In this document: piece after piece, positions 35,916-47,209 of the stretch
Layout of the letters: the number at the start of each line of letters is the position of its first letter
Numbering within the stretch: position 1 is the first letter of the stretch
DNA from: Xylocopa sonorina
Taxonomy: Eukaryota > Arthropoda > Insecta > Hymenoptera > Apidae
NCBI RefSeq assembly: GCF_050948175.1
Contig: NC_135207.1
Coordinates: forward strand, 1,364,001-1,428,000
DNA length: 64,000 nucleotides
Reading direction: 5' to 3'
Position numbers and translations under genes: made by a program
Notes under the pieces: generated by a model
Seen by the model: only the letters and a program-made list of their open reading frames with translations
Database searches by the model: none
Told to the model about the DNA's origin: nothing

Positions 35916-37204
35916 ATAAACAGTTGAACTCATTTTTGTTTTTATGCTGACATGTTGAATTTGTTTTCGAGAGAAATGATTGAAATCCTTTTCGTATGCG
36001 TGTGCTCATGGTAACAGCCCATGAAGTATATAGTAGTTGAACTTGTACAGCCATCTAGGAGGGTTGCTCGTTAATAAGTCCGCGTGTAACCAAGAAATTT
36101 TTCCATTAGCATGTTAAATTCTGATGCTATATTCTGATAGTTTAAAAGTAATGGTTTTATTCATACAAGAGTTACACGCAAGAGCTATTAAAATCTTACA
36201 CAGGAAATCTTATAATGAACATTTAAACTATGGTTTTTTTTTTTAAAGTGTGGAGAATTTGGGTTGGAGTTCTCAGTTGTTACTGCTATTCGTTCGTGAA
36301 ATATACAGTTTTTTTTATATATTCAGAAGTAATTGGAGTAAATAAAGGTTCGATATGCATATTTGAGAACAAGGAGAGTTGGTGAATAAAGATATGAGTA
36401 ATAGGATCAGAGTGATTTGGGGTTGATGAGTCAAGGTTACGAGGATCGTATACGTAATTATGTTTAGGAAATAAAAAGTACTATTAGGGTTTTTCTATTT
36501 ATTTTAAAGTAAGTGGTGACAATTTTCGATAAATTTCACGTAAAGTTGCAAACAATTGGATTAGGTGGTCTATCTTCGAGAGTTATACATATGTATATCA
36601 CTATCAATTTCTCTAAATTTTAAAGTAATGGATGGAATGTTTATTTTTACATGAATTGTTACTATTAAGGCTTACTTTTAAGATTTCTAAAGTCGCTTTT
36701 CCAAAACAAAGCTTTTTAATAACAATTTTCTGATATTGCTTGTTCTCTTAACTTACTTACTATTTTTTTTTTCTACATACAGTTATCGTTAAATATTCTG
36801 TATTTCGCTGCTTTAAAGGAACGATAATATTGCCAAAAACAATTTTATAATTAGCTATTTACGTTATAATAGGTTACCATGTACATTCGCAATGTGTGTG
36901 TCAAATATGAGACAAACTGATGTTCGTTGGTTTGAATTATTATAGACAATTTGATCATACTCATTGGTAGAACAATTTTTATGATAAGTGCTTAAATAAT
37001 GAAACAACGTTCGATTCTGTTGAATAGAAAGCAAACACGTTCGCGTGTTTTAGTTACATTACGGTTCTACTAATCACAAAAGGAAAATGTATGCCTTCGT
37101 TGATTCAATTTCAACTTTACACTAATGTCACCATTAATCCGCCGCAAAAATCTAAGCTTAGAACCTAAAAAATTAAAAATTTAAGAACGATAATAATACA
37201 GAAA
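35916..37204. other. AT-rich sequence, nothing recognised
   Basis: AT-rich unique DNA with only short frames. Confidence 0.45.
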
Positions 37205-37209
37205 AAGAT

Positions 37210-37487
37210 TGTTGGAAATGGGATTTATAAATAAGCAATAGCGATTTATTTTTCTATAATGTTCCTTATTTCCACGCACTGAAAGTGACCGTTGCCTTGC
37301 ACTCTCTCTAGAGAATTGAACCAAAATTAAAACATATAGAGCCAATGACCTAAAGCATCGATTACTAATCATGTATGCCTTTTATATAAACAAACTTTGG
37401 AAATATATATCTGAAAAGAAATGCCATCTCTCCTCACTCGAGGACAAGAGATTAATTTTTGTATTTGGTATCCAACGAAAACCAACA
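37210..37487 (-). mobile_element. Solo LTR, family Z copy 1, with 5-bp target duplication
   Basis: The 278-bp element begins TGTTGG and ends CCAACA on either strand and is flanked by AAGAT at 37205-37209 and AAGAT at 37488-37492, a perfect 5-bp duplication. It is the inverted counterpart of 59879-60151, with matching TCTCTAGAGA, CCTTGCACTCTCTC, CATATAGAGCC and CTCGAGGACAAGAGATTAAT blocks. TG...CA ends and a 5-bp target duplication are the signature of LTR-retrotransposon integrase. The minus orientation is set by AATAAA in the other copy. Confidence 0.9.
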
Positions 37488-37619
37488 AAGATATTTGAAA
37501 AATGATAAACAATAGTCGTTGGAAATTTTCATCAATAGGTACGTACGAAAAATAAAAAAGCAATAACGTAAAAGGCCCGCTACATTAAAGCCCACAATTC
37601 CATCAGCCGCAACAAGGCC

Positions 37620-38480
37620 TCTCCAATTGCATTACTCAAAAAACCAAACCACGAGCCGCGAGTCCACCCAACGGGAGGAACGAGCAAACAGAAACAGGCG
37701 AAACCCCAGACTAATCAACAACAGCTTCACTCGCCGCGATAAACATTCCTTAATCACCGTGCACCAAGCAGGAAGAAAAAAATCGCAGCTACTCTCGCTG
37801 GCGGTTCCGTCGAGCGAAACGAATTAAATTGAAAAATCACAGCCACAGGGGTTACTCGCTTTGTCAAGTCAGATTACGCGGCTGCCTGGCCGAGATTATT
37901 CCCGTGATTCGGTGCTGGAACTCCAACGGAAGCGAGCCCCTCGCCCAGTTGCTTGGAACGGACCAGGCTCGATTAAGAAGATCGGAACGAAATTGCACTC
38001 TTTCGATGCAGCGTCTCGAAGCATGCTCAATTCTCAAGCTGACACGGTGAGGCAGCCTGCCTGGAGGAAGGTCAGATTTTTATCTTCACTTGAAATTCGA
38101 TCGCCTGGCAAACCGTGGCGACCTCTAACTGGCATTTTCGTTCGAATTCCCGTTCTCTTTCGAGAGTGCGCGCCGATAGGCGACGCGGAGGTTGGGTTTT
38201 TCCGCTCGAAATTCGGCCAGCATTCGCAATCTCGCATTTGCATCTCGTACCGTGGACGATCCGATCGAGATTCAGCTGCGGAATACGAGCTCTTCCTTGA
38301 ATTGACTGTGGAAAAGGGTGGATATAGCGGGCGAAAGTTGACGGTGGCAAGGGGATTAGGATTCGCGCGGCGCAACCGGATTCGATCGGGCCGTATGGGA
38401 AACCGGGGGTTTTATTACGTGTTCTAGAGTCGCAGCTGAACTTTCGGTAATTGCGTGCTTCTCGCTCGACTAACCGTTTG
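37620..38480. promoter_or_regulatory. CpG-rich island 13
   Basis: A CpG-rich block with a 188-codon plus-strand frame (37861-38427) and opposing frames of 113 and 92 codons. The 188-residue product is arginine-rich with no recognisable domain. Frames open on both strands argue for composition rather than coding. CACGGTGAGGCAG near 38043 contains a GTGAG donor-like site, so a short exon is possible but unsupported. Confidence 0.3.
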
Positions 38481-40554
38481 AAAAATGATCCGGTTTTGCG
38501 CTTCGATTTTATTTAGATCAGCTGGTATTTTGAGAATTCGAAAGAATAGTTCAAGTATGTATAATAATTACTTGATTTGTTAGTTTTTAGCAGTGTTTGG
38601 GCTTTCTCCTTGCAAGTTAAATCTGTATGGGTGTAGACGTCTTACATGTGTCGAAATTTTCAATCAGAAATGTATTTTTCTTTGATTTTTGTCTAAAAAG
38701 CAGTGTTTCGAAAATTAACAAAAATAGCTTAAGTAGTTATTCAATTTTTTATTTTTTAGAAATATTTAGTTCTCTTTACGATTAAAGTTTGAGAGGTGCA
38801 CAGAAGTAAAAGATGAACAGTGAGCAATAGAAATAGAAAATGAACAATGTATGAATATTTTTATCAGTTAATGCGTTCTGGTAAATTTATTTAAACATTG
38901 AAAGGTCGATTAAATGAAAAGTCACTTTCCCAGTGTGTATAACACGTTCCCTGTGACAAAGAATATTGAGAAAAAGTTTCCACGTTAAGCTTCATTCAAT
39001 TTCCCCGTCCTGTTGGTGAAAGATTCGGTCCCTTAAAATCTATGAGTCGGAAGCCTTGAGTGTATGTAGTCTTTAAGACTGCATAATGTAGTGCGCTAAA
39101 TCTGCACTTTGTCATCTACTTCTGAAGCTTATTACGATGCCTTGTGATAAAATGAGGCTTTCCTTGATTAATTAGGGGATTCGCAGTTATTAAATGTGCA
39201 GATCCGCGAAAAGAGCCCCGAGTTTTTAGGTATAAACTGCCTCCTTCATAAATATTATCGCAATGGAATTTATAATAAAACATTTTCCGTTGTAAAATCA
39301 AGAAAATATGCAAGGAAACAAAGTTCTTAAATTAGCGGGAAAAAAGGAAGAAAGAAAGGATTGTTTTTAGCAAGTTTTGAACTGAAAAATTTGTAATATC
39401 TTTTACAATATTTCCACAAACTTACAAAAATTCATAATTATAATAATAAAATTTATAGTTGCATAAAATTGCATAAACATCGTAATTATAATAATAAAAT
39501 TGCGAACGTAAAGAAATATGATAAGAAGTAAATTATTAAAGTTAATACTAATTAGTTCATTTAAATAATCGATAAGCTCAAATAAAAGACAATCAACAAT
39601 TACAACTAATTACCAACGAAATGTCCTTTTCGATAGTTTAGCAAAATAACGAAAATTTGCGATTTTTAATATTATGATATGATTCTGATTACACAAATAG
39701 GTATTAGCGGCCTGGACTTGAAGCATGAATTCGTATCACTGAAATTAATTGTATTATTGGTATTATAATATTAATTTCATTATACAGTATCATCTCTTTT
39801 ATGTGAAACCCATGGATATGCAATTCGATAAATTACAGAGGTAAACACGTTGAACGTAAAACGTAATTAGATTTTTAATTCTTGAGATAAACATTTTTCG
39901 AATGTTATTATTTATTTCAGAGTTTAATTTAACTACAAAGTATAATTCTACCGTTTTCACGTGAAACCAGGTACAAAAAAAGACTTTTCCATGGCTTTGA
40001 TATAAAAAGCATAACACATAATATAAATAATTATTGCTATATTCCGATATTTAAAAGACTTAATACCATCTGGCGTAAGTCTTAATTTAATTTAAATCTT
40101 TTCTCGTCCTCCACGCTTAGTTCTAACTTTTATACTTTCTGCTGTGACTATTTTTCACGTTCACATTTGTTTACGTGGTCAGTTTTATACAGGGTGTTAT
40201 AAGAAACAATTTAATACTTATGTGGTATACATATAGAAGCATCTTCACTCTACTATAAATATCGAGTGTCCCCTCATCTTGACCGAGAATCCAACTGAAA
40301 TAACGAAAAATTTAAGAAACAAAGGTAAACGTAATATATTTCGAAAAAATTAAAAATTAAATACAATGTACAATCTGCCGTGTTTACTTTCGACTCTGGA
40401 CGCTGACCTTTTCGTTCACCTTCTCGTATTCTTCGTTCTGTTCGCTATTGTTTCACAGAACCGCGGTTAGAATATTACGACTATCTTACTCCCTTGTCTC
40501 ACTGTCCACATAAATATCGTTAATATTACGCGTACATCCACGAAAAGTCTACTT
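38481..40554. other. Long AT-rich sequence, nothing recognised
   Basis: AT-rich unique DNA with short chance frames. ATTATAATAATAAAAT occurs twice (about 39435 and 39488) as a minor direct repeat. ACAGGGTGTTATAAGA near 40190 resembles a transposon end without a detectable partner. Confidence 0.45.
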
Positions 40555-40558
40555 TTAA

Positions 40559-41180
40559 CCCATTCGCTGCCAAGCCCAAATTATATGAAGCTATTTCCAT
40601 TGGCATTTATATTTACAGTGGTATCGTTTACCAAGGTTCTGTCATTTCTTGGTAAAAGTACATATATTATCATACATAATCATTTGCATGCATAAAATCA
40701 AAGATGAGGCTATTCCTCCTACACCAAAAAAGAAAAACCCAACTCGCAAATGTAAAGTTTGTGCAACGAAAAAAATTCGCAGAGACTCGATATTACTGTC
40801 CGATTTGTCCTGATAAACCTCCATTTTGTATTTTGTGACTTTGTTACAAATCCTATCATGAAAATAAATAATTATATGTGATTATGTTGCTATAAAATTT
40901 TGTTACAAATACACGATGAAGTTAATTTTTGCTTAATTTAAATCTGTGAAAGATTATTCTCTTTAACTAATAATTGATCTATGATTTTTGTAATAAATTT
41001 TATTTGTAGTATTTTTTTCAAGTTTTTTACATTTGTATATTTATGTATGTGGGCACAAAAAATTTTTTAACTCAAAAGCCAGTATATTATAATATATTGA
41101 AAGTAGGACGAGTATACTCGTCTTGGCAACGCCTAACACCCTGCCAAAGACGAGTATACTCGTCCTTGGCAGCGAATGGG
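40559..41180. mobile_element. piggyBac-type MITE, family P copy 1 (622 bp)
   Basis: TTAA at 40555-40558 and 41181-41184 flanks the ends CCCATTCGCTGCCAAG and its inverse TTGGCAGCGAATGGG. TTAA duplication with CCC-starting inverted repeats is characteristic of the piggyBac superfamily. Near the right end the perfect 16-base palindrome GACGAGTATACTCGTC occurs twice (41107-41122 and 41149-41164), and 41141-41172 is a 32-base near-perfect palindrome. No transposase is encoded. Confidence 0.92.
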
Positions 41181-41184
41181 TTAA

Positions 41185-41565
41185 GTTGCACTCATCTCGC
41201 GCGTTTAGAGAAGCAGAGGTCACCGATTCTCGTTCACCGAATTCCCGCGCGGCGGCTGATCGATGCTCGCTCCGTGATATTCACAGCGGGGCACGGAGTG
41301 GCACTTGAGCATGAAAATATTTCAAACTATGCGGAACATTTCTCAATAACTGGCCGCCTTCGCAGGTATGCAGGCTCGTAGGGGCTCGCGGCTCGCGTGT
41401 CGACCTTACTTTTCCCTGTTGGACAACCGCGCGGCGTCGAACACGGAGGAAACGTAATTCCTGTTTCGCGTCCCGTTCCTCGGTTCTGCTCCTAACGAGC
41501 GCACGTTTCTCTTTATGCTGATATTGCTTCGGAAACAAATGTATACGCGCGATGAAATATTTCGG
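41185..41565. promoter_or_regulatory. CpG-rich island 14
   Basis: A CpG-rich block with frames on both strands (112 and 85 codons) and no recognised product. Confidence 0.25.
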
Positions 41566-41569
41566 TGAT

Positions 41570-42155
41570 TTATGACAGTCACCGTTTTGAGGATGACGGC
41601 GAACGCAAATTAATCTTCCCTTAATGTTACCTCGATAAGTTAGCTAGAAAGTAGAGACAATAAATGATTAAGGTTTTTTTCTATACTAAGACTTACTAGA
41701 CATGCGTGATGAGTATTGTTCTAAATATTGAATGAAAAAGAAGAAGGAGTTGTAGTTATTATACATGTAATATATCATAATAAAGTAATCACACCACGCA
41801 CTTTCGCTTAACTCTCACGCGTCTCTTCCTTGGCTCTTCGACCAAAGTACTTTGTTTCTCTTTTCCCATGATTATCGTAGCATCCTTTGTGTTCCTTTGC
41901 AGTAGCTCGTTTAGAACACAGAAGGCGATTTGGTGTTCTTGAGACACTTATGACAGTCGCCGTTTTGAGGATGACGGCGAACGCAAATTAATCCTCCCTT
42001 ACTGTTACCTCGATAAGTTAGCTAGAAAGTAGAGACGATAAATGATTAAGGTTTTTTTCTATACTAAGACTCATTAGACAAACGTGATAAGTGATTGTTG
42101 TAAATATTGAATGACAAAGAAGAAGGAGTTGTAGGTATTATACATGTAATATATA
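41570..42155 (+). repeat. Direct duplication, 378-bp period
   Basis: TTATGACAGTCRCCGTTTTG begins at 41570 and at 41948, followed in both by ACGGCGAACGCAAATTAATC, GATAAGTTAGCTAGAAAGTA, GGTTTTTTTCTATACTAAGA and a TACATGTAATATAT tail. In copy 1 the sequence continues directly into a block (41775-41947) that copy 2 has only after a 400-bp interruption, at 42562-42735. Confidence 0.9.
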
Positions 42156-42561
42156 TTATGGAGAATATTTATTTAATAGAAGTAAAGTTTTTCGTGTGGT
42201 TTTTAATTTAAACAGTATAATAAACATTCGATAAAATTGTATGTATTTTTGTTCTGCAACGAAAGCAGTAATATCTTCGTCCAATATAACGGTAATTTCC
42301 CGTCGCGCCATTATGGCTGCTTTTAATACAGCTTACCCCGCGGAATGTTTGCCTTTCATCTTGGCCTTACCGGTGGCGAACCTATATCTTTTAACGCGAA
42401 ATTAATCCACGTTCAGGTATCGATTCGCAGCACCTATTTCGTCCATATTTTAACATCGACTGTATTCATTGCGCGATTAATGTAACAAGTCGTTTGAATT
42501 TCTAGTATACTTGTGGAATGTCGAATAAAAATGTCATTCATTAAAGATAGATAGATTATAG
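42156..42561. other. 400-bp segment interrupting the second copy of the 378-bp repeat
   Basis: This segment lies between the two halves of the second repeat copy. It is moderately CpG-containing, with GGCCTTACCGGTGGCGAACC in the middle, and has no terminal repeats that would identify it as a transposon. It may be original sequence, with the flanking halves duplicated separately. Confidence 0.4.
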
Positions 42562-42735
42562 GTATAATAAAGTAATTACACTACGCACTTTCGCTCAACT
42601 CTTACACGCTTCTTCCTTGGCTCTTCGATCAAAGTACTTTGTCTCTCTTTTCCCACGATTATCGTTACATCCTTTGTGTCGCGTTGCAGTAACTCATTTA
42701 GAGCACAGAGGGCGACTTGGTGTTCTTGGTTTATT
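42562..42735 (+). repeat. Second half of the 378-bp repeat, copy 2
   Basis: AATAAAGTAATTACACTACG, CTTCTTCCTTGGCTCTTCGA, CAAAGTACTTTG and CCTTTGTGT match 41780-41940 in order. The AATAAA followed by a conserved 3' block resembles an LTR R-U5 region, but no LTR ends were located. Confidence 0.8.
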
Positions 42736-42771
42736 TGGAATATCGAAGTATACGAATAATTCGCGCCTTAA

Positions 42772-42968
42772 CCCATTCGCTGTCAACCATGAGTATACTC
42801 GTAGATGGCAGGGCCTTACTGGTTGCTAACACCAATTTAGTTGTTGCTTTTTTGCATTGGAGAACGAAAGAGTATAGAAGTAACGGAGCTTATGTATAAA
42901 CGCAAATGCTTCAAACAGAAATTGCAATATCAATGTAATCACAAAATTTTGCGCTGGCAGCGAATGGG
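42772..42968. mobile_element. piggyBac-type MITE, family P copy 2 (197 bp)
   Basis: TTAA at 42768-42771 and 42969-42972 flanks CCCATTCGCTGTCAA and the inverse of TGGCAGCGAATGGG. It also carries ATGAGTATACTCGTAG just inside the left end, a decayed version of the palindrome in copy 1. It is shorter than copy 1 and its interior is different. Confidence 0.9.
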
Positions 42969-42972
42969 TTAA

Positions 42973-44400
42973 TCAACGCTAGACTTATTTCTAAATTTCT
43001 ACCTTTATATATAAGGTCGTTAACTTGTCGCGAAGAAAAGTAGAAATTGGAAAAGCTCATCGAGGGAAAGATGTATTGGATTTCGAGTTCAATAGCGTAA
43101 AACGCGTATTAAGAAATTTTAGAAGCTCTTATTTTGGCTCAAATTCCGCATGCTGCTAGTAATTATAATAATGTAAGGAATATGGCGAAACCTACTTAAT
43201 ATTTGTATGATTAAGGGTGAGTAAGCTGAGCTATAAAGGTTAGCAGAAACACGAAGGGCAGGGGACAGAATGAACAAGTGGGTACAGGAAGTTAGACAAG
43301 GTAGAATTTTGGTGTTATGATTAAAATGTTTGCGGTAGGGTGAGTCTTAAAGAAATTACATTACATTGTCAACGTTAGCAGAGAGTTGATTATACAACAG
43401 ATGGTTAGGGTGTCAAGCGATAACACCCAACTGATTTTAGCTCTATGATAGGTTAATAGCTATCGAGTCAATGCATTAACAGCACGAATTTTTGCAAATT
43501 CTAGAGCACCTTTGCTCTAATTTAAAATAATAGATAAATAATTTTGTTTAAGACATTAATTTTTGCATCTTTAATTGTGAAACAGATCATGCTAAAAGGT
43601 AAATTATAATTGGTAATCCTCAGATATAGATAATTACAAGCGTCCGTCTCATAAACTTGATTTTAATTATATTATATTCTAACGATATGGAAGCAATATT
43701 GAAACTAAACCAAAATGCCGTCGTCGTATCGACAGAAAACTCTAAATCTAAATTTACACCTAGAAATAACTTAAATTAAAGTTTAACATTCTGTATATTT
43801 TTTATTTTAATTCATTTCATTTTTTGTATATATATCGTTTGATACCGTTCGATTCGTTTCCATGAAAGTTTTTCGTATTATTCGCCTGTTATCTGTGTCC
43901 AGCGGAATTAATTAGTGAAATTGATACAATTAAATTAAATTACTCCCCAACCGAATATTATGATCATTTCATATTGCTATTCAATTCGGGAATGTGTCTG
44001 CGAACTTATCGCTTATTCCGTATCAAATCATTCTCAGCCACCCTGATAACTAGTGAACATACGTGATTAAACGTGTAACGATATTTCTATTAATTCCTAT
44101 CTTTTATATTCCGTGTTTTAATTTATTTCACTTATTCTTCCACACGAATGCGTCACTTAATATTAATTGTAACCCTTCATGAACATTACTATCAACGCTA
44201 AAATAATAATAGATAATTTCAAAAAACTGATTATATCAGTTGAAATAAAATATTTTTCTACACACACACACGATCATTTTTCCAATGGAATAAAGGGGTT
44301 AGGTTTTAATAAAGATAAATACGCTTGACGACATGACGACGTTTTATGACCAAGGCGAACAAAGGGCTGGTCCAGAAGAATGAAATTTAATAAAAGAAGT
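42973..44400. other. AT-rich sequence with one family D match
   Basis: About 43250-43320 matches the second half of the family D sequence at 1550-1620 (GGACAGAATGA, GTACAGGA, TAGAATTT). The remainder is unique AT-rich DNA. Confidence 0.45.
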
Positions 44401-44411
44401 TCTGACCACTG

Positions 44412-44419
44412 TGACGTCA
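44412..44419. promoter_or_regulatory. Perfect CRE palindrome TGACGTCA
   Basis: TGACGTCA is the consensus for CREB/ATF bZIP dimers. It lies in unique sequence between AT-rich blocks, with no defined promoter next to it. Confidence 0.25.
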
Positions 44420-44743
44420 CACACACATCGCACCGTATTACACAAAAGGTACAAATTTTGTAAATCTAACTAGAAAGAAGATATTAAATTGGATCAACAA
44501 ATAATAACAATAATTGATGGTGTTATCCTAATAAGTAACATTTCGTTAGAAAGGATCACTTTCAAATCGCTCCTGATATATAAACGTCAGATGGCGCGCA
44601 TGTCGAAGTAGCACGAAAATATCGGTTTGCAAATATATTGCGTATATCGTATTTCGTACGTTGCTTATTATGCATAATTTGTGCTTTGCATATCCCACTT
44701 AGATGCCGCACGCATGAATAATATTTTGGACAACGTTAAGCGT

Positions 44744-44866
44744 ATGCACCTCGCGGCATTGGTTTTGTTCCTCGCTTCCAACGCGATAGCACGTATCCCA
44801 CGGTTAATTATGCGTTTACGTCGTCGTAATTATTCTTGCTTAAGAATCGTCGAACAAGAAAATTAG
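44744..44866 (+). other. Short open frame with signal-peptide-like N-terminus
   Basis: Starting at the internal ATG at 44744, the 40-codon frame gives a hydrophobic N-terminus (LAALVLFLASNAIA, residues 3-16) ending in an A-x-A-like site. A basic stretch with several arginines follows, then one cysteine and an acidic tail. This arrangement resembles a small secreted peptide. The frame extends 21 codons upstream to an earlier ATG at 44681, with no sign of splice sites or a promoter. It could easily be chance. Confidence 0.15.
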
Positions 44867-45489
44867 AAACAAATTTTAGCAATTATTATTTGTAATAATT
44901 ATAATAATTTGTTTAAACATTTTAATTACTCCTACTGTTTTAAAAACACTGTAGGGAATGTTGAGGTTGCCGCTGATATTGAATGGCAGCTGCTGTTTTA
45001 TAAATAATTTTAGATATTAATTAGTTAGTGGTTACTGATACCTCTTGCGCTCTGGTGTATTTTTTATTGAAAAAAGAATGCTGTAATATTAATGAATATT
45101 TCGATACTCCATCCATTGTTATTTCAAGCTGTTGAATCGATGAGTCTATTGTACAAACAGTAAAAAAATTAAATTTGTTTTTAATATTCAGACTAACAAT
45201 TTATAGAAAGATCTTCCAACATTGTATATTAAAAAAAAGAGAGAGAGAGTGAGAGAGTACAATTAAATTTCATAAAATTACACGTTCAGCAAAATATATT
45301 AATTTGTTAATATCGTCAGAAATTCTGAAAATTTTGTATCGAAAAACGAAATGTAACATGAACCAAACGTAAGCTATGTACTTTATTTTGATAAAAATTA
45401 ATGGAAGTCGTACTAGCAATGTTTTCTAAAATATAGCTTATTGTAATAAGTAGTATTTCGTAAAAATAGATACAAGATATACTTTAACC
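44867..45489. other. AT-rich sequence with a GA microsatellite
   Basis: An A run followed by (GA)n lies at 45231-45258. Otherwise AT-rich unique DNA. Confidence 0.5.
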
Positions 45490-45830
45490 GTCGATATTTC
45501 CGCTGGCAAACAATAATCGAAACGGCCGGAAGGAGGACGCAGGTTTCATCTCGTAATGCACTACGGCTGATTGCAGAGGATGTTGCGGTGCTCGACAATT
45601 AGCCCCCGTTATTCGCGTTCGCGTCGAACGATCGCTTTAACGGGCAATTCGATAAAATTGCCACGGCGATCCTTTTGATTAGGGATGGCATTCAATTCAG
45701 CTTGACCGTCAAATTCCCTCTGTTCACGATATTCGCGCGTTTCTACAATTACAGAACCTGGGTACGCGTGTTTAAATTAACGAACACTGAAATGGTCAAG
45801 CGAAGTGACACTGCCGAGGCGGGGAAAACT
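45490..45830. promoter_or_regulatory. CpG-enriched segment 15
   Basis: A short CpG-rich stretch between AT-rich blocks, without a recognisable frame. Confidence 0.25.
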
Positions 45831-47070
45831 TGTTCAATTTGTTCTGTCTAAATTCCTTTTCCATCAATATCCATAATCTCATTGCAACAAAAATATTAGT
45901 AATCGTAAGTCGTGGTCGCTCGTCAAGTCATTACTGTAACAAATGTGAGATCCACTTATTCATTCGAGTCTTCTGAACGGGTATCTCAGGAATAAGGAAC
46001 ACCAATAACTGAATAAATTGCGAACAAGATGATGGAAAACGCTAACAATATATTTAATGAACACAAATTTATTTTATACTTTTTTGAGGTTAGGCGCTGA
46101 CTGACTCCCTCGTTCACTTTCATGCCTAGCCCGTTCCTCATTGATCTTCGACTGTTCTTCGTATAGATGGTCAGCCTAAGTCATATATTAATACTATCTC
46201 ACTCCTCACATAAATATAATAAAACACGATCAAATTCATATTTTATAAATTGTAGGGAATGTTCGAATATTTGGGCACTTGGATTCTTGGGATTTGGATT
46301 TTTAATCATTAAATCTTCGAATTTTATATTTCACTGTTATAGTCGAGGCGCTCTTTAGGTTCACTGCTCGTTACAGTCAGTTTGAGACACATGGTATTCC
46401 TCCACGCGACATACGGGGGTGAATTTAGTATCTGGGAGCTATTATTAGCTAAAACAGGGTATTCCACCTCAAAATTTTGCATAACGAATAAAATTGATGA
46501 AAACTCTTCCACACTTCTATCATTTCTTAAATTACGCCTTTTCAAAACCTATTACAAACGTGTGCTCGAGATAAACAAACTCAGATTCTCATCTTTTTTC
46601 TAAAGTGACACGTCTCTTTAACTATCTGAAATATCGTTTAAAATTAAATACATTTTGTTTTCCGTTTTCAACTATTGTGCTTTACTTTCTGTTATTCGCA
46701 TTTAACTAATCACTCATCATCAACATTATAACGCACGAAACGAACATACGTGAAAGACTATGCTCTCACATTGAACATTTGAGTTGTTCACGTCTAAACA
46801 AATAGCATTTAAATCGATATTTAGGGCGATGCAATGATATATACAAAAGTTATGTCTTTTTTATGAATTTTAATAATTGATCCATTTCGTAGTAGTAGTA
46901 TTACAGTTCGATGGTGGAATTTTTGAATAACTTGGACAATATCTCTGGTGTACACATTGTCAGTGGTTCAAGAATAAAAGTAAAGAACTTTATGGTAACA
47001 CTATTATATAATTTCGAATACAGTTCAACGATCTTCTCATTGATTTACTCTTTCAACATGTAAACTTTGA
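45831..47070. other. Unique AT-rich sequence
   Basis: Frames of 63-73 codons overlap on opposite strands and are not recognisable. No repeat copy was seen. Confidence 0.4.
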
Positions 47071-47197
47071 ATTGAACTGTTGTTTTAGTAAAATGTCTTT
47101 TATATTCCAAAAAAAAAATGACTATTCAGACGTGATCAAATCAAACGTTCAATTTTTTTGGAACACAAAAGACATTCTACCAAAACAACAGTTCAAT
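47071..47197 (-). repeat. 127-bp hairpin with 45-bp arms
   Basis: 47071-47115 and 47153-47197 are inverted copies (ATTGAACTGTTGTTTT, AATGTCTTTT, TTCCAAAAAAA) separated by a 37-base loop. They differ at four positions, all A in the left arm against G in the right. Therefore a minus-strand transcript would pair along the whole 45 bases, with four G-U wobbles, whereas a plus-strand transcript would have four A-C mismatches. It could be a hairpin-RNA source or the fused ends of a small inverted-repeat element. No flanking target duplication is clear. Confidence 0.85.
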
Positions 47198-47209
47198 AGA
47201 AACTCTACA

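Noticed and set aside
37861..38427. 188-codon plus-strand open frame
   Set aside because: Both strands are open here, the product is arginine-rich without recognisable motifs, and the block is CpG-rich, which removes stop codons.
40185..40215. ACAGGGTGTT as a transposon end
   Set aside because: Single short motif, with no inverted partner or duplication located within 5 kb.
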